Assembly (NCBI GenBank): GCA_945906815.1
Contig: CAMDRT010000019.1
Coordinates: forward strand, 1 to 64,000
Length of the DNA: 64,000 nucleotides
Origin: Bordetella parapertussis
Lineage (GTDB): Bacteria; Pseudomonadota; Gammaproteobacteria; Burkholderiales; SG8-41
Reading direction: 5' to 3'
The notes beneath the pieces are model-generated. The model saw only the letters and a program-made list of their open reading frames with translations. It was not told the origin of the DNA and ran no database searches. Position 1 is the first letter of the stretch. The number at the start of each line of letters is the position of its first letter. This document shows, in pieces, positions 34,279 through 42,907 of this stretch. A program made the position numbers and the translations under genes.

Positions 34279-34911
34279 TTGGACTACCTTATCCACTTTT
34301 CGAACCTACTCTATCTAGGCTCTTATCTGATGCGTGACATGTTGTGGTTGCGCGTTCTCACTGTGATTGCTGGGAGCTGCCTGATTCCTTATTATTACTC
34401 GCGCCCGGAGCCCATGATGGCGGCGATCTACTGGAACCTAGGGTTTGGCATTATAAACTTCGTGCAAATTGTATTGCTGCTGATCGAGCGACGGCCCGTG
34501 CGCCTCACGTCGGACGAACAGCGTCTCTACCAAATCGCTTTTCGCAACCTCAAGCCGCGCGAGATGCTGCGCTTGCTGAAGCTGGCCCGGTGGTCCGAGG
34601 CGCCGGCTGGCGAGCGTATCGTCGCGCGTTCCCAGAAGCTTGACCGGTTAATCCTTATCTTCGCTGGAAACTTGACGGTCGAAGTCGAGGGCCGGCATGT
34701 TGCTTATCTTCGCGACGGCCAGTGGGTGGGCGAGGTGGGCTTTCTGACCCACCGCGAGGCTTCGGCAGATGTGGTGACGATGACCCCGACGCGCTACGTG
34801 ATTTGGGATCGCGGGGATCTCGATCGCTTCCTCAAGGATCACAGCGAACTGCGCGCGACCTTCCATTTGCTGCTCGGCGTTGACGTTGCAACCAAGTTAC
34901 GAGCGGATTGA
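34279..34911 (+). CDS. Popeye-like membrane protein with cyclic-nucleotide-binding fold
   Basis: 210 residues. Two hydrophobic segments (about 24-42 and 49-67) around the family motif MRDMLWLRVLTVIAGSCLIP are followed by a cNMP-binding beta-roll (about 100-200: APAGERIVARSQKLDRLILI, GQWVGEVGFLTH, SADVVTMTPTRYVIW). Popeye-domain proteins bind cAMP in animals; the bacterial members are uncharacterised. The start is TTG at 34279, which includes the conserved first segment; ATG at 34330 would remove it. Monocistronic. It is one of two membrane proteins in the window that end in a cyclic-nucleotide-binding domain (the other is at 44071). Confidence 0.75.
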   Translation: MDYLIHFSNLLYLGSYLMRDMLWLRVLTVIAGSCLIPYYYSRPEPMMAAIYWNLGFGIINFVQIVLLLIERRPVRLTSDEQRLYQIAFRNLKPREMLRLLKLARWSEAPAGERIVARSQKLDRLILIFAGNLTVEVEGRHVAYLRDGQWVGEVGFLTHREASADVVTMTPTRYVIWDRGDLDRFLKDHSELRATFHLLLGVDVATKLRAD

Positions 34912-35045
34912 GTTCCAGACTGGGCGTGAGCGTGAAAGATGGTAGCGCCTGAGCGATATCGATGCGACCGCCCCTAACGCCATCACAGAAAAGACAACAG
35001 TGCTAACCGCGAGATCGCCGCGCGGTTCTACCGCTCGGGTGGGGC

Positions 35046-35918
35046 TTAGGTCAGATATTCGAGCTTGAACCCGTTGTCCCAGCGCTTGATGTAGCCCACC
35101 GACGGCGACGGGAAGTGCATTGTGCAGCACAGCGTGTCAGTATCGCAGTAGCGTTCGAAGAACGCGCGCCGGCTCCGCACGCCTTGGTCGCGGTCGGTGT
35201 CGACCCGCATCACCAGTTCGGGATAGCGCGCCTGCATCGGCGAGTGAATCAGGTCGCCGGTGAACACCGCCTTGTCGCCGCCCTTGCCGGCGCAGACTGC
35301 GAAATGGTCGGGCGTATGGCCTGGCGTAGGGGTTAGGCGGATATGGTCGTTGAGCTCATGGTCGCTGGTAACGAGTTCGGCGCGGTTGGCCTCGATAATC
35401 GGCAGCACACTTTCGGTGATCTGAGCGAGCGGCGTCTTATGATGGATCTCGCTCCAGTAGGTGTATTCCTTTTTTGAGAACAGGTAGCGCGCCTTGGGGA
35501 ACGTCGCTACCCAACGCCCGTTCTCCATCCGTGTGTTCCACCCGACATGGTCACCGTGCAGGTGGCTGCACATCACGAAGTCGATGTCCTCGACCCCGAG
35601 TCCAGCTGCCTTGAGCGCGTTCATCCAGTTGGAATCGTTCTTCTTGTTCCAGGTCGGGCGCAGCGGGAAGTTCTTGTCGTTGCCGATGCAGGCATCGATC
35701 AGGATGTTGTGATGCGGCGTCTTGACGACATAGGACTGGTAGCACAGTACGACGTTGCCTGTGTCGCGGTTGTATCCACCCGGCGCGAGCCAAGAGAGGT
35801 TCTCTTCTAGAGTTTCCTTCGCCAGGGTCGGGAGGAATTCGAGCATCGGGGTAAAGCCCTGCTCCTGCTCGACGATGCGGTGGATGGTCATGTCGTTGAC
35901 GCGGTATTCGGTGCGCAT
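35046..35918 (-). CDS. MBL-fold metallo-hydrolase (lactonase-like)
   Basis: 290 residues of the metallo-beta-lactamase fold. The zinc motif HLHGDHVG spans residues 119-126, followed by PTPGHTPDH (third His), FTGDLIHSP (bridging Asp) and TMHFPSPSVG (last His). The overall layout resembles N-acyl-homoserine lactonases and quorum-quenching-type lactonases of about 290 residues. No signal peptide is seen. It is the third gene of a minus-strand unit with the CmcJ/NvfI-like oxygenase (46-bp gap) and an amidohydrolase, so it may open a lactone intermediate in their pathway. Confidence 0.85.
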   Translation of the reverse strand: MRTEYRVNDMTIHRIVEQEQGFTPMLEFLPTLAKETLEENLSWLAPGGYNRDTGNVVLCYQSYVVKTPHHNILIDACIGNDKNFPLRPTWNKKNDSNWMNALKAAGLGVEDIDFVMCSHLHGDHVGWNTRMENGRWVATFPKARYLFSKKEYTYWSEIHHKTPLAQITESVLPIIEANRAELVTSDHELNDHIRLTPTPGHTPDHFAVCAGKGGDKAVFTGDLIHSPMQARYPELVMRVDTDRDQGVRSRRAFFERYCDTDTLCCTMHFPSPSVGYIKRWDNGFKLEYLT

Positions 35919-35963
35919 GGCCTATTCAATCGCGGAAATTTTTTTGTAAAGTCCGACAGGCTG

Positions 35964-37247
35964 CTAGAAAAATATGAAAGCCCGGACCACGCAGTTCCTG
36001 CGGTTGCGGGCGTCTGCGGGCGCGGTCGGGTCGATACACGCGGTATGGAAAGACCAGCGCGAGACGGAGCCATCGGTCAAGGAGTCATAGCATTTCAGCA
36101 TTGAGACCTCGTTCACCTTCTGCTGGGGAAACCAGTACCACTCGTGGTCAGGACGATAGGTGAAGCGGGTGGTCTCGCCAACGCGGTCGTCGTAGATCCG
36201 GTAGTTGGTGATGTACGGCTGGTCGGCGAAAGAGGGCCAGGCGCACAGCACAAAAGGAAACTGCCCCACGGTCTCCATCGGCTTGGCGAGATTGATCGAC
36301 ACGAACCGCCGCGACATCTTCTTGTCGGCCTCTTCCTCTGTGTAGCGCTGCTCGCGACCGAAGTTCCGTAGGTTTTTGGTGAGCAGTTCGCGGCAGCGCA
36401 CGCGGCCGCTGTTGTCGTTCAGGTCGTTGTGCACAAGGCTGGCATAACGGGCGTTCACACCCGGGTTCTTGTTGTCCTGGTCTTCCGTGCGATCTCCCGT
36501 GTAATCCTTGTCGAAGACGTCGTGGTTGTAGACCAGCGCATCGGTTGCGTCCGGGAAGAACTCGCGGAGGAGCTTCTCGATCTCGGGGTAAAACACGCGC
36601 TCCACCTCCGCCGAGTCGTAGAAGTTCGAGCACTTGGACTCGAGATGAGCCAGCGAGACACCGAGCCGGTCCATGCATTCGGCGCTGCTGGGGGACAGGC
36701 CGGGATAGTACTCGCCGATGCGATGCGCGTCGCGCATCACCTGCGGGAACCAGAGGTCCCGGCGCTTGTTGTTCTGCTCGCTCTGGCGCAGAAGCGCCGC
36801 TACTTCGGGGCGTGATGGGTCGCGCCAGATCGCGTTGGACGGGACGACGGAATAGGTGTGGCGCTCGTAGATCGTATAGGGCAGCGGCAACGCAAAGCCG
36901 CCTTCGGGAGGTTTGACGGCGTTGGTCCGCCGTATGTGGTCCATGCACTCGTCGTACTTCCGGAACCCGAGACCCCACTTTGTCTCGATTGGTGCCCCCG
37001 GTGGCGCGTTGCGGACCATGTCGGCCACGCGCTGGCCCTCGCCCTCGGCGATCAGGGCGAGCGCGTCCTCGAGCGCTTTGCCTGTTCCCCCATCGCCGTC
37101 TCGGTCGAACGACATATAGGACAGGCCGCCATTCGCCGCGATGGGCGGCGCCTGCCCTGCCGTGCACTGGAGCGTCGGCACATAGGCCGGCGAAGCGCTC
37201 TGCGTGTGCGCTGCAACGTTGTTCTCGGCGATCTCGATCTGGTCCAT
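35964..37247 (-). CDS. CmcJ/NvfI-family oxidoreductase
   Basis: 427 residues from the ATG at 37247, supported by GGAGGTGG just before it. Family marks include ARYASLVHNDLND (His-x-Asp candidate iron ligands), RFVSINLAKPMETVGQFPFV, WYWFPQQKVNEVSMLKCYDS and RWSFHTACIDPTAPADARNR. The CmcJ/NvfI family comprises putative iron/2-oxoglutarate oxygenases of secondary metabolism (cephamycin and novofumigatonin pathways). This copy is longer than most (about 300) because of N-terminal extra sequence (about 1-120). It is flanked by an amidohydrolase gene upstream and an MBL hydrolase downstream, all on the minus strand. Confidence 0.75.
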   Translation of the reverse strand: MDQIEIAENNVAAHTQSASPAYVPTLQCTAGQAPPIAANGGLSYMSFDRDGDGGTGKALEDALALIAEGEGQRVADMVRNAPPGAPIETKWGLGFRKYDECMDHIRRTNAVKPPEGGFALPLPYTIYERHTYSVVPSNAIWRDPSRPEVAALLRQSEQNNKRRDLWFPQVMRDAHRIGEYYPGLSPSSAECMDRLGVSLAHLESKCSNFYDSAEVERVFYPEIEKLLREFFPDATDALVYNHDVFDKDYTGDRTEDQDNKNPGVNARYASLVHNDLNDNSGRVRCRELLTKNLRNFGREQRYTEEEADKKMSRRFVSINLAKPMETVGQFPFVLCAWPSFADQPYITNYRIYDDRVGETTRFTYRPDHEWYWFPQQKVNEVSMLKCYDSLTDGSVSRWSFHTACIDPTAPADARNRRNCVVRAFIFF

Positions 37248-37359
37248 GGCCCACCTCCGATTATTTCCGGCTAACCGTAGCACACATTACCCGCGTTTTC
37301 CAGCCGCTCCATCGATGCCGACGAAGTCTCGACCCAAGCTCGCCGTTTTCGATAACCCC

Positions 37360-38187
37360 TCACCATTTATAGACTTTCTGCAACGTGCCGCCCATGAGCG
37401 CCGCCTTGTCGCTCTCGGACAGACGCTTCGTCTCGCGAAACGGTGCAACGCCCTGCTCATAGGTCAGCATGCCGATCGCCCGCGTCCAGTCGGTGCCCCA
37501 CATGCACCGATCCAGCCCGAACGCGTCGATGATTCTGAGCACCGGTTCCCACATGTCGTCGTAGGGGAACGGTTGGTGCGACATGGTGCAGGCGCCGCTG
37601 ATCTTCACCCTGACGTTTGCATATTGAGCCAGCGCGAGCAACTTCGGTAGATCAGCCCATACATCGGGCGGAACCGGTGGTCGGGCTGGTTGCAGAAGAC
37701 CGAGATGATCGATCACGATGACCGTGTTGGGGTGCCGCTGGATGTGCGGCAGGCCTTTGTCCAAGATGCCCCAGCAAAGCAAGTTGACAGGCAGCCCATG
37801 CTTACCAGCGGCAGCGAACGCGCGATTCAGGCCGGGATGGTCGGCGTCCATCGGCAGGCCGTCACGCATGCGTATGCGAATGCCGCGCGCGCCTGGTGTC
37901 GCCGCCCATTTCGCCACCACATCATCGATTGCCGGATCGGTTGCATCGACCGGTGTCACGACCCGGAATTTATCCGGATAGGTGTTGTAAACCTCGAGCG
38001 CGTAGCTCGGATCGTACTCATAGGCGCTGAACGAAGACACCATAATCGCGCCGTCGACGCCGACACTGGTCATGGCTGCGACCATTTCCTCGCCCGTGGC
38101 GGAGTCCAGTCCGTGCGAAGGGCTGGCCCAGGGCCGGCCGGGATGATTTCGATCGAAGGGATGGACCTGAACATCGATGACTGGCAT
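37360..38187 (-). CDS. Amidohydrolase-2 family protein
   Basis: 275 residues, TIM-barrel metal-dependent hydrolase. The start MPVIDVQVHPF carries D5 and H9, but the first metal-ligand His of the usual D-x-H-x-H is Gln7. Later marks are VIVIDHLG (His), and MWGTDWTRAI (catalytic Asp). Relatives hydrolyse 2-pyrone-4,6-dicarboxylate or 4-sulfomuconolactone, or decarboxylate 2-keto-type aromatic acids. The altered metal motif could reduce metal affinity or change chemistry. AGGAGAA precedes the ATG. First gene of the three-gene unit ending at 35046. Confidence 0.85.
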   Translation of the reverse strand: MPVIDVQVHPFDRNHPGRPWASPSHGLDSATGEEMVAAMTSVGVDGAIMVSSFSAYEYDPSYALEVYNTYPDKFRVVTPVDATDPAIDDVVAKWAATPGARGIRIRMRDGLPMDADHPGLNRAFAAAGKHGLPVNLLCWGILDKGLPHIQRHPNTVIVIDHLGLLQPARPPVPPDVWADLPKLLALAQYANVRVKISGACTMSHQPFPYDDMWEPVLRIIDAFGLDRCMWGTDWTRAIGMLTYEQGVAPFRETKRLSESDKAALMGGTLQKVYKW

Positions 38188-38508
38188 GGCATTTTCTCCT
38201 GTGCGTTCGATCTATTTAGCAGAGTGTAGGTGCGCGTCCTAAATGACACAGGTATGCGCATTGCATTTTACCCAAGGGCTTTTAGCCGCTAAACTTAGGC
38301 CGGGCTGTGTATAAGTGTAGCGTATTCATGTTGCTACTTCCTGGTTCGTAACAATGCTCTCGCTTTCAGGTAGAGGGCGAGTAGCTATGCGCGTGGGGAC
38401 GCAATGTGCAGTGCTAAACTTACCGCTTTGCGTGGCTCCACGTGCGATTAGTCTGATCGATGGGGATCTACGTAGCATTGCTAGGCGCTTTTCGAGGAGA
38501 TTTCAGCC
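38188..38508. other. Divergent intergenic region
   Basis: Holds the promoters for the minus-strand amidohydrolase unit and the plus-strand dioxygenase gene. No clear palindrome or consensus promoter is identifiable. Confidence 0.35.
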
Positions 38509-39372
38509 ATGAACGTGATACCCACCGGCCTTGCGTTGGGCGCGGCGATTACCGGCATTGATCTGTCAAAAGATGTTTCCGCTGCAGATCGTGAATTCAT
38601 TGTCAATGCGTACACGGAGCACCTGGTGCTGCTATTCCGCGGCCAGTCGCTGAGCTTCGCCGATCTCCTGCGGCTACGCGAACTGTTCGGGCCGCCGGGA
38701 CAGGCTGCGAATCAGCTCCTGGGGTTGGGCCGCAAGAAGTATCTGCCTGATGAAGTGCCGGACGACATCACCATCATTTCCAACATTACAGACGCTGCGG
38801 GTAAGCCGATTGGTGCGCTGGGTGACGGCGAAGCGTTCTGGCACACAGACAGTTCGTTTACCCAAACGCCGATCTCGGCGAGCCTGCTTCACGCCATCGA
38901 AGTGACCGAGCATGGCGGCGAGACCGGGTTTCTCAACATGTACAAGGCGTACGAAGACATGCCGGCCGAGTTGGCGGCCAAAATTAACGGGCGCTATGCT
39001 AATCACTCGAAAGTGCACAACTCTGCCGGCATGAAGCGGCCCGAGTTTGCCGATGTAACGGATCCCTCGAAAGCGCCAGGCGTCAGGCACCCGCTGGTGC
39101 GTACCCACCAGGCCACGAAGCGCAAATGCCTGTACCTCGGACGCCGCCTCAACGCCTACATCTTCGATCTACCCGTCGTGGAAAGCGAAAAAGTACTCGA
39201 CGAACTGTGGGCGCACACGTGCCAGGAGAAATACACGTGGCACCATAAGTGGCAGGTTGGCGATCTCCTCGTTTGGGATAACCGCTGTACCATGCATCAT
39301 CGCAATCCCTTCTCACCGCACGCGCGCCGGCTCATGCACAAGTCGACGACCGCGGGGCAGCCCGTCATCTAG
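38509..39372 (+). CDS. TauD/TfdA-family Fe(II)/2-oxoglutarate dioxygenase
   Basis: 287 residues, the normal size for TfdA/TauD enzymes. Iron ligands are H112-x-D114 in FWHTDSSF and H263 in DNRCTMHHRNPF. The 2-oxoglutarate Arg is in HARRLMHKST (273/274). GAGGAGA precedes the ATG. Relatives hydroxylate taurine, sulfonates, aryloxyacetates and similar acids. The 2-oxoacid dehydrogenase operon starts 158 bp downstream on the same strand; oxidation of the dioxygenase product by that complex is possible but not shown. Confidence 0.9.
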   Translation: MNVIPTGLALGAAITGIDLSKDVSAADREFIVNAYTEHLVLLFRGQSLSFADLLRLRELFGPPGQAANQLLGLGRKKYLPDEVPDDITIISNITDAAGKPIGALGDGEAFWHTDSSFTQTPISASLLHAIEVTEHGGETGFLNMYKAYEDMPAELAAKINGRYANHSKVHNSAGMKRPEFADVTDPSKAPGVRHPLVRTHQATKRKCLYLGRRLNAYIFDLPVVESEKVLDELWAHTCQEKYTWHHKWQVGDLLVWDNRCTMHHRNPFSPHARRLMHKSTTAGQPVI

Positions 39373-39529
39373 CAGGCGCAGCGCTACGATTTCCAGAAAC
39401 CTTGCACGCTACATGCAGGGAGCTGTATAGCTTCGTCATGTGCGCTAGAATCATGGGATTCGCCCTATGCCCAATGCTTTAACCCTGGCTCAGGGGCCCC
39501 GTAGTTTAGCCCATGCACGAGATCAAGCG

Positions 39530-39820
39530 ATGAACATCCTCCGACTTCCGGACTTCGGCGCCAGCACTGGCGAGGCCGAGGTGGTGGTTTGGCTCAAGGC
39601 GGTAGGCGAGAGCATCGTGGTGGGCGAGCCCGTGCTGGAAGTGCAGTCCGACAAAGCAAACGTTGAAGTGGAATCCTCCCTCTCGGGCACCCTGGCGCGG
39701 GTGCTGGCTGAGGAAGGGCAGATCCTGAAGCCGGGCGATCCTTTGGCGGTGATCGCAGATCTCGATGAGCCACGAGACGCCGCAGCCATCGAGCGCGCGG
39801 TTGCCGGGCTGGGCGGGTGA
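39530..39820 (+). CDS. Stand-alone lipoyl-domain protein of a 2-oxoacid dehydrogenase
   Basis: 96 residues, a single biotinyl/lipoyl beta-barrel. The lipoylation site is Lys42 in VLEVQSDKANVEVES; PDFGASTGEAEVVVWLKAVG and GQILKPGDPLAVI frame the domain. No linker, peripheral-subunit-binding or catalytic domain follows, so the swinging arm is a separate protein and not the N-terminus of E2. The ATG at 39530 is preferred, as the upstream frame part has no similarity. The E1-alpha gene starts 3 bp after the stop. It must be lipoylated by LipB/LipA or LplA encoded elsewhere. Confidence 0.88.
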   Translation: MNILRLPDFGASTGEAEVVVWLKAVGESIVVGEPVLEVQSDKANVEVESSLSGTLARVLAEEGQILKPGDPLAVIADLDEPRDAAAIERAVAGLGG

Positions 39821-39823
39821 GCT

Positions 39824-40792
39824 GTGGTTGATCTCCCGATGCTCGCGCCAGCGGAGGCGAAAGGCCTGAGCGAGGGGCTGCGCCTCTACGGCTGGATGGC
39901 ACTCTCGCGTGAGCTCGACGAGGTCCTGTGTGCTGCCAATCCACGCTGGTTCCCAAGCGCTGGAGAAGAGGCAGCCATGGTGGGCGCATTCTGCGACCTG
40001 CGCGCGGACGATGCGATCGCCGCGCACTACCGCGACCCCTTGGTGATCTACATGATGCGTGGCGCCGAGATGGCCCGGCTCGTGGCGCAGGTCCTGGGAA
40101 AGGTCGGCGGCTACAACAAAGGCCGCTCGGTGCCGTTTACCGGCCCCGTGGATCTCAGGATCATCCCATGGGTAGCCGGTGATCTAGGCACCAGTCTGGG
40201 AGTCGCTACCGGTGCCGCGCTGGCGTTCCAGCAAGAGGGATCGGACCGCATCTGTGTCTGCACCTTTGGCGATGGCACGGCCAATCGTGGTGACTTTCAT
40301 GAGAACCTGAACCTGGCAGCGAGCTGGCGGCTGCCCATAGTGTACGTCTGCCAGCACAACGGCTGGGCCATCTCCCAACCCGCGAAGGATTATCTGCCCG
40401 CCCCCGTAGCTAATCGCGCGGCGGGATACGCCATGCCCGGCCTCGAGGTGGACGGCAATGACTTGGACGCCGTGCGTCGAACGATGATCGGGGCAATCGC
40501 ACGGGCGCGGGAGGGCAAGGGACCCAGTTTGATCGAGGCGAGAACGTGGCGCGCCAAGGGTCACTGGGCCGCGGATACGCAGGACTATCGGGCCATCCAC
40601 CCGGACACGCCCATGGCAGATCCTCTCGTCCGCTACGGCGATCGCCTGCTTCAACGAGGCGAGGCATCCACAACGGATCTGGATAGGCTGCGTGACGCCG
40701 CACAGGCCCTGGTTGCGTCGACGTTCGAAGCGGTGCGGGCGCGATCAGACACCGGTGAGGCGGAGCTGGGCCTGGACGAGGTCTACCCATGA
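39824..40792 (+). CDS. 2-oxoacid dehydrogenase E1 component, alpha subunit
   Basis: 322 residues. The thiamine-diphosphate motif runs from GDGTANRGDFHE (149-160) to HN (178-179). The phosphorylation-loop-like region and substrate channel are IPWVAGDLGTSLGVATGAAL. It resembles acetoin dehydrogenase and branched-chain/pyruvate E1-alpha subunits. The start is GTG at 39824, 3 bp after the lipoyl gene. It overlaps E1-beta by 4 bases. It decarboxylates a 2-oxoacid (or cleaves acetoin) and transfers the acyl group to the lipoyl protein. Confidence 0.9.
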   Translation: MVDLPMLAPAEAKGLSEGLRLYGWMALSRELDEVLCAANPRWFPSAGEEAAMVGAFCDLRADDAIAAHYRDPLVIYMMRGAEMARLVAQVLGKVGGYNKGRSVPFTGPVDLRIIPWVAGDLGTSLGVATGAALAFQQEGSDRICVCTFGDGTANRGDFHENLNLAASWRLPIVYVCQHNGWAISQPAKDYLPAPVANRAAGYAMPGLEVDGNDLDAVRRTMIGAIARAREGKGPSLIEARTWRAKGHWAADTQDYRAIHPDTPMADPLVRYGDRLLQRGEASTTDLDRLRDAAQALVASTFEAVRARSDTGEAELGLDEVYP

Positions 40793-41784
40793 GCGCTGAA
40801 CCAAGCCGGCGACTGACACACATGGAGGCGATCATCGAGGCGATCGCGCTGGCCATGCGGGAGGATCCGCGCGTCTTCTACATTGGTCAGGATGTGGGTG
40901 CCATGCAGGGATCGATGCAGGGCACCAAAGGTCTGCTGGAAGAATTTGGCCCCATGCGTATCCGTGAGGCCCCCATCTCCGAGTCCGCCATGGTGGGTGC
41001 GGCACTGGGCGCGGCGCTCTTCGGCCAGCGGCCCATTGTGGAGATCAGCTTTGGCGAGTTTCTACCCGCGGCCATGAACCAGCTCATCAACCAGGCACCT
41101 AACCTCCATTACATGACCGGCGGGATAGCGCACGTCCCGGTAGTGGTACGGACACGCGTGGGCGACGGCCCCTACGGCGGCCACCCGCAGGACTACTCCG
41201 CTTGGTTCGCCCACGTGCCGGGTTGGAAGGTGCTCATGCCGGCCACGCCGATGGACGCGAAGGGGATGATGACAGCAGCCCTACGCGACGAGGGTCCGGT
41301 GCTGTTCTTCGAGGGAATGAGCCTCTCTCACGCCGCCCGTGCCCCTGTGCCCCATGACGCCTTCGAAACGCCCATCGGCAAGGCGAGAATCGCGCGCGAG
41401 GGCCGCGACGTGACAGTGGTTGTAGTGGGCAGCTCGCTCCCCCTGGCGGTGCGCGCCGCCGGCGAGCTAGCTGAGGAGGGCATTGAGCTGGAGATACTCG
41501 ATCTTCGCACGCTGCGTCCGCTCGACCGCGACGCCATCCTCGCCTCAGTTCGGCGCACCCGCCGTCTCATTACCGTGCACGAAGCCTGGGTAGCCGGAGG
41601 CATCGGTGCTGAGATCGTCGCGTCCGTGGTGGAAGTAGCACCCGAGGTGCTGGTTGCGCCGGTCATACGCATCGGTGCTGCGCCGGTGCCGGTCCCCAGC
41701 GGTAAAGTACGTCCACACGCGTTGCCCAATGCGCGTCACATCGTGGAGGCTGCCCGCCGCGTGATGGCGAGCACGCGGACATGA
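40789..41784 (+). CDS. 2-oxoacid dehydrogenase E1 component, beta subunit
   Basis: 331 residues, transketolase-like pyrimidine domain and C-terminal transketolase domain. Marks: EAIIEAIALAMREDPRVFYI, RIREAPISESAMVGAALGAA (with the Glu that activates thiamine), GDGPYGGHPQDYSAWFAHVP and PLDRDAILASVRRTRRLITV then HEAWVAGG. It completes the heterotetrameric E1 with the preceding gene. It overlaps both neighbours by 4 bases (ATGA), so all subunits are translationally coupled. Confidence 0.92.
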   Translation: MSAEPSRRLTHMEAIIEAIALAMREDPRVFYIGQDVGAMQGSMQGTKGLLEEFGPMRIREAPISESAMVGAALGAALFGQRPIVEISFGEFLPAAMNQLINQAPNLHYMTGGIAHVPVVVRTRVGDGPYGGHPQDYSAWFAHVPGWKVLMPATPMDAKGMMTAALRDEGPVLFFEGMSLSHAARAPVPHDAFETPIGKARIAREGRDVTVVVVGSSLPLAVRAAGELAEEGIELEILDLRTLRPLDRDAILASVRRTRRLITVHEAWVAGGIGAEIVASVVEVAPEVLVAPVIRIGAAPVPVPSGKVRPHALPNARHIVEAARRVMASTRT

Positions 41785-42521
41785 CTGCGCAGGAGCCCGG
41801 TGCGGCGGATCAGCTCAACGGCGTCCCAGTCGCGCGGCGCTTCCCCCTGCGAGGGATGCAGCGCGTGGTGGCCAGCCGCACCCTGGCGGGAATTCAATCC
41901 ACCGCGCACGTTACTGCGATGGCTGAAGTGAATGCCGAGCCGGTGCTCATACACGCCCGAGACCTGCGCGAACAGATTCCTGGACTGACGTTCACCCATC
42001 TCCTGATCAAGGCTGTGGCCGCGTGCCTCCGCAGGCACCCACGCCTCAACGCCACGATCGAGGAACAAACGGTGATGGAGTATGCCGAGGTGAACATTGC
42101 CATAGCGCTAGCGCTGCCCTCGGATGATCTCCTGGCAGTCGTAATCAAGCGCGCGGATGAACGCCCCCTTGCCGAGATTGTGACCCGGCTGCATGCACTC
42201 CAGCAGCGAGCGGAGGCTGGCGCCCTGTCCAAAGACGATGTCCAGGGCGCAACCTTTACCCTGAGTAACTACGGCATGCTACGGACCGTAACCTGGGCTA
42301 CACCCGTGCTTACCCCCGGACAGGCCGCCGTACTTGGCATAGGCCGCGCCGTGCCGCGGATGGTGGTGGACGAGACGGCTCCCGAGGGCTGGCGTGTGCG
42401 GCGAGTCCTCCCCATCTCGCTCACCTACGACCACCGCATCGTGAACGGCGTCCCTGCAGGCCGCTTCCTGGACGATCTGGCGGAGCTACTCCAACATCCG
42501 GGCGAGCAACTCTCTACTTGA
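41781..42521 (+). CDS. 2-oxoacid dehydrogenase E2 catalytic domain (no lipoyl domain)
   Basis: 246 residues covering only the chloramphenicol-acetyltransferase-like acyltransferase domain of E2. Marks: FPLRGMQRVVASRTLAGIQS, TFTHLLIKAVAACLRRHPRL, TFTLSNYGMLRTVTWATPVL and YDHRIVNGVPAGRFLDDLAE. The catalytic motif HRxxDG is H218-R-I-V-N222-G, with Asn for the conserved Asp. Lipoyl and E3/E1-binding domains are missing; the lipoyl function is supplied in trans by the gene at 39530. No E3 is encoded, so the general lipoamide dehydrogenase must serve. How the complex assembles without a subunit-binding domain is unclear. Confidence 0.88.
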   Translation: MTAQEPGAADQLNGVPVARRFPLRGMQRVVASRTLAGIQSTAHVTAMAEVNAEPVLIHARDLREQIPGLTFTHLLIKAVAACLRRHPRLNATIEEQTVMEYAEVNIAIALALPSDDLLAVVIKRADERPLAEIVTRLHALQQRAEAGALSKDDVQGATFTLSNYGMLRTVTWATPVLTPGQAAVLGIGRAVPRMVVDETAPEGWRVRRVLPISLTYDHRIVNGVPAGRFLDDLAELLQHPGEQLST

Positions 42522-42907
42522 AGTCATCTGCAGTTTCACCTTGGAACATCTGCAGAAAATCTGCGGATAGGCGAGCAGACGCAGTAATGTAGACGCTGGA
42601 TACTAAGGCAATTGAGCCGGACAGGACTCGAGTGAATTTCTGTCCTGTAGCGAGCCGCTGCGCGCGCGCGCCGGTGCTGACGGGACGGCTCGGCCTGCAC
42701 TCGCGCAAACGAGATGCGTGGGAGGAAATAAGCCGCTGAGCAGCCATTCGCGGCTGAGATTCTTGAGAAAACAGCGGGGTTTGAGTAAAGGTTCGCATGA
42801 TTGACGCTCGGCTGAGCGGGCGATAGAGTGCCGCTCGGTGAAGTAGGTGTTTAAAATGACTATCTCCTACCGTTTCAGCCATTTCGATTGAACCGAGAGA
42901 GGCGCTC
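42522..42907. other. Gene-free stretch behind the 2-oxoacid dehydrogenase operon
   Basis: No coding resemblance, no strong terminator hairpin and no repeat recognised. It contains the promoter of the downstream Bug gene. Confidence 0.4.

Noticed and set aside
36148..37254. Long Arg-rich minus-strand frame overlapping the CmcJ/NvfI-like gene
   Set aside because: Low-complexity composition typical of an out-of-frame reading of a GC-rich gene.
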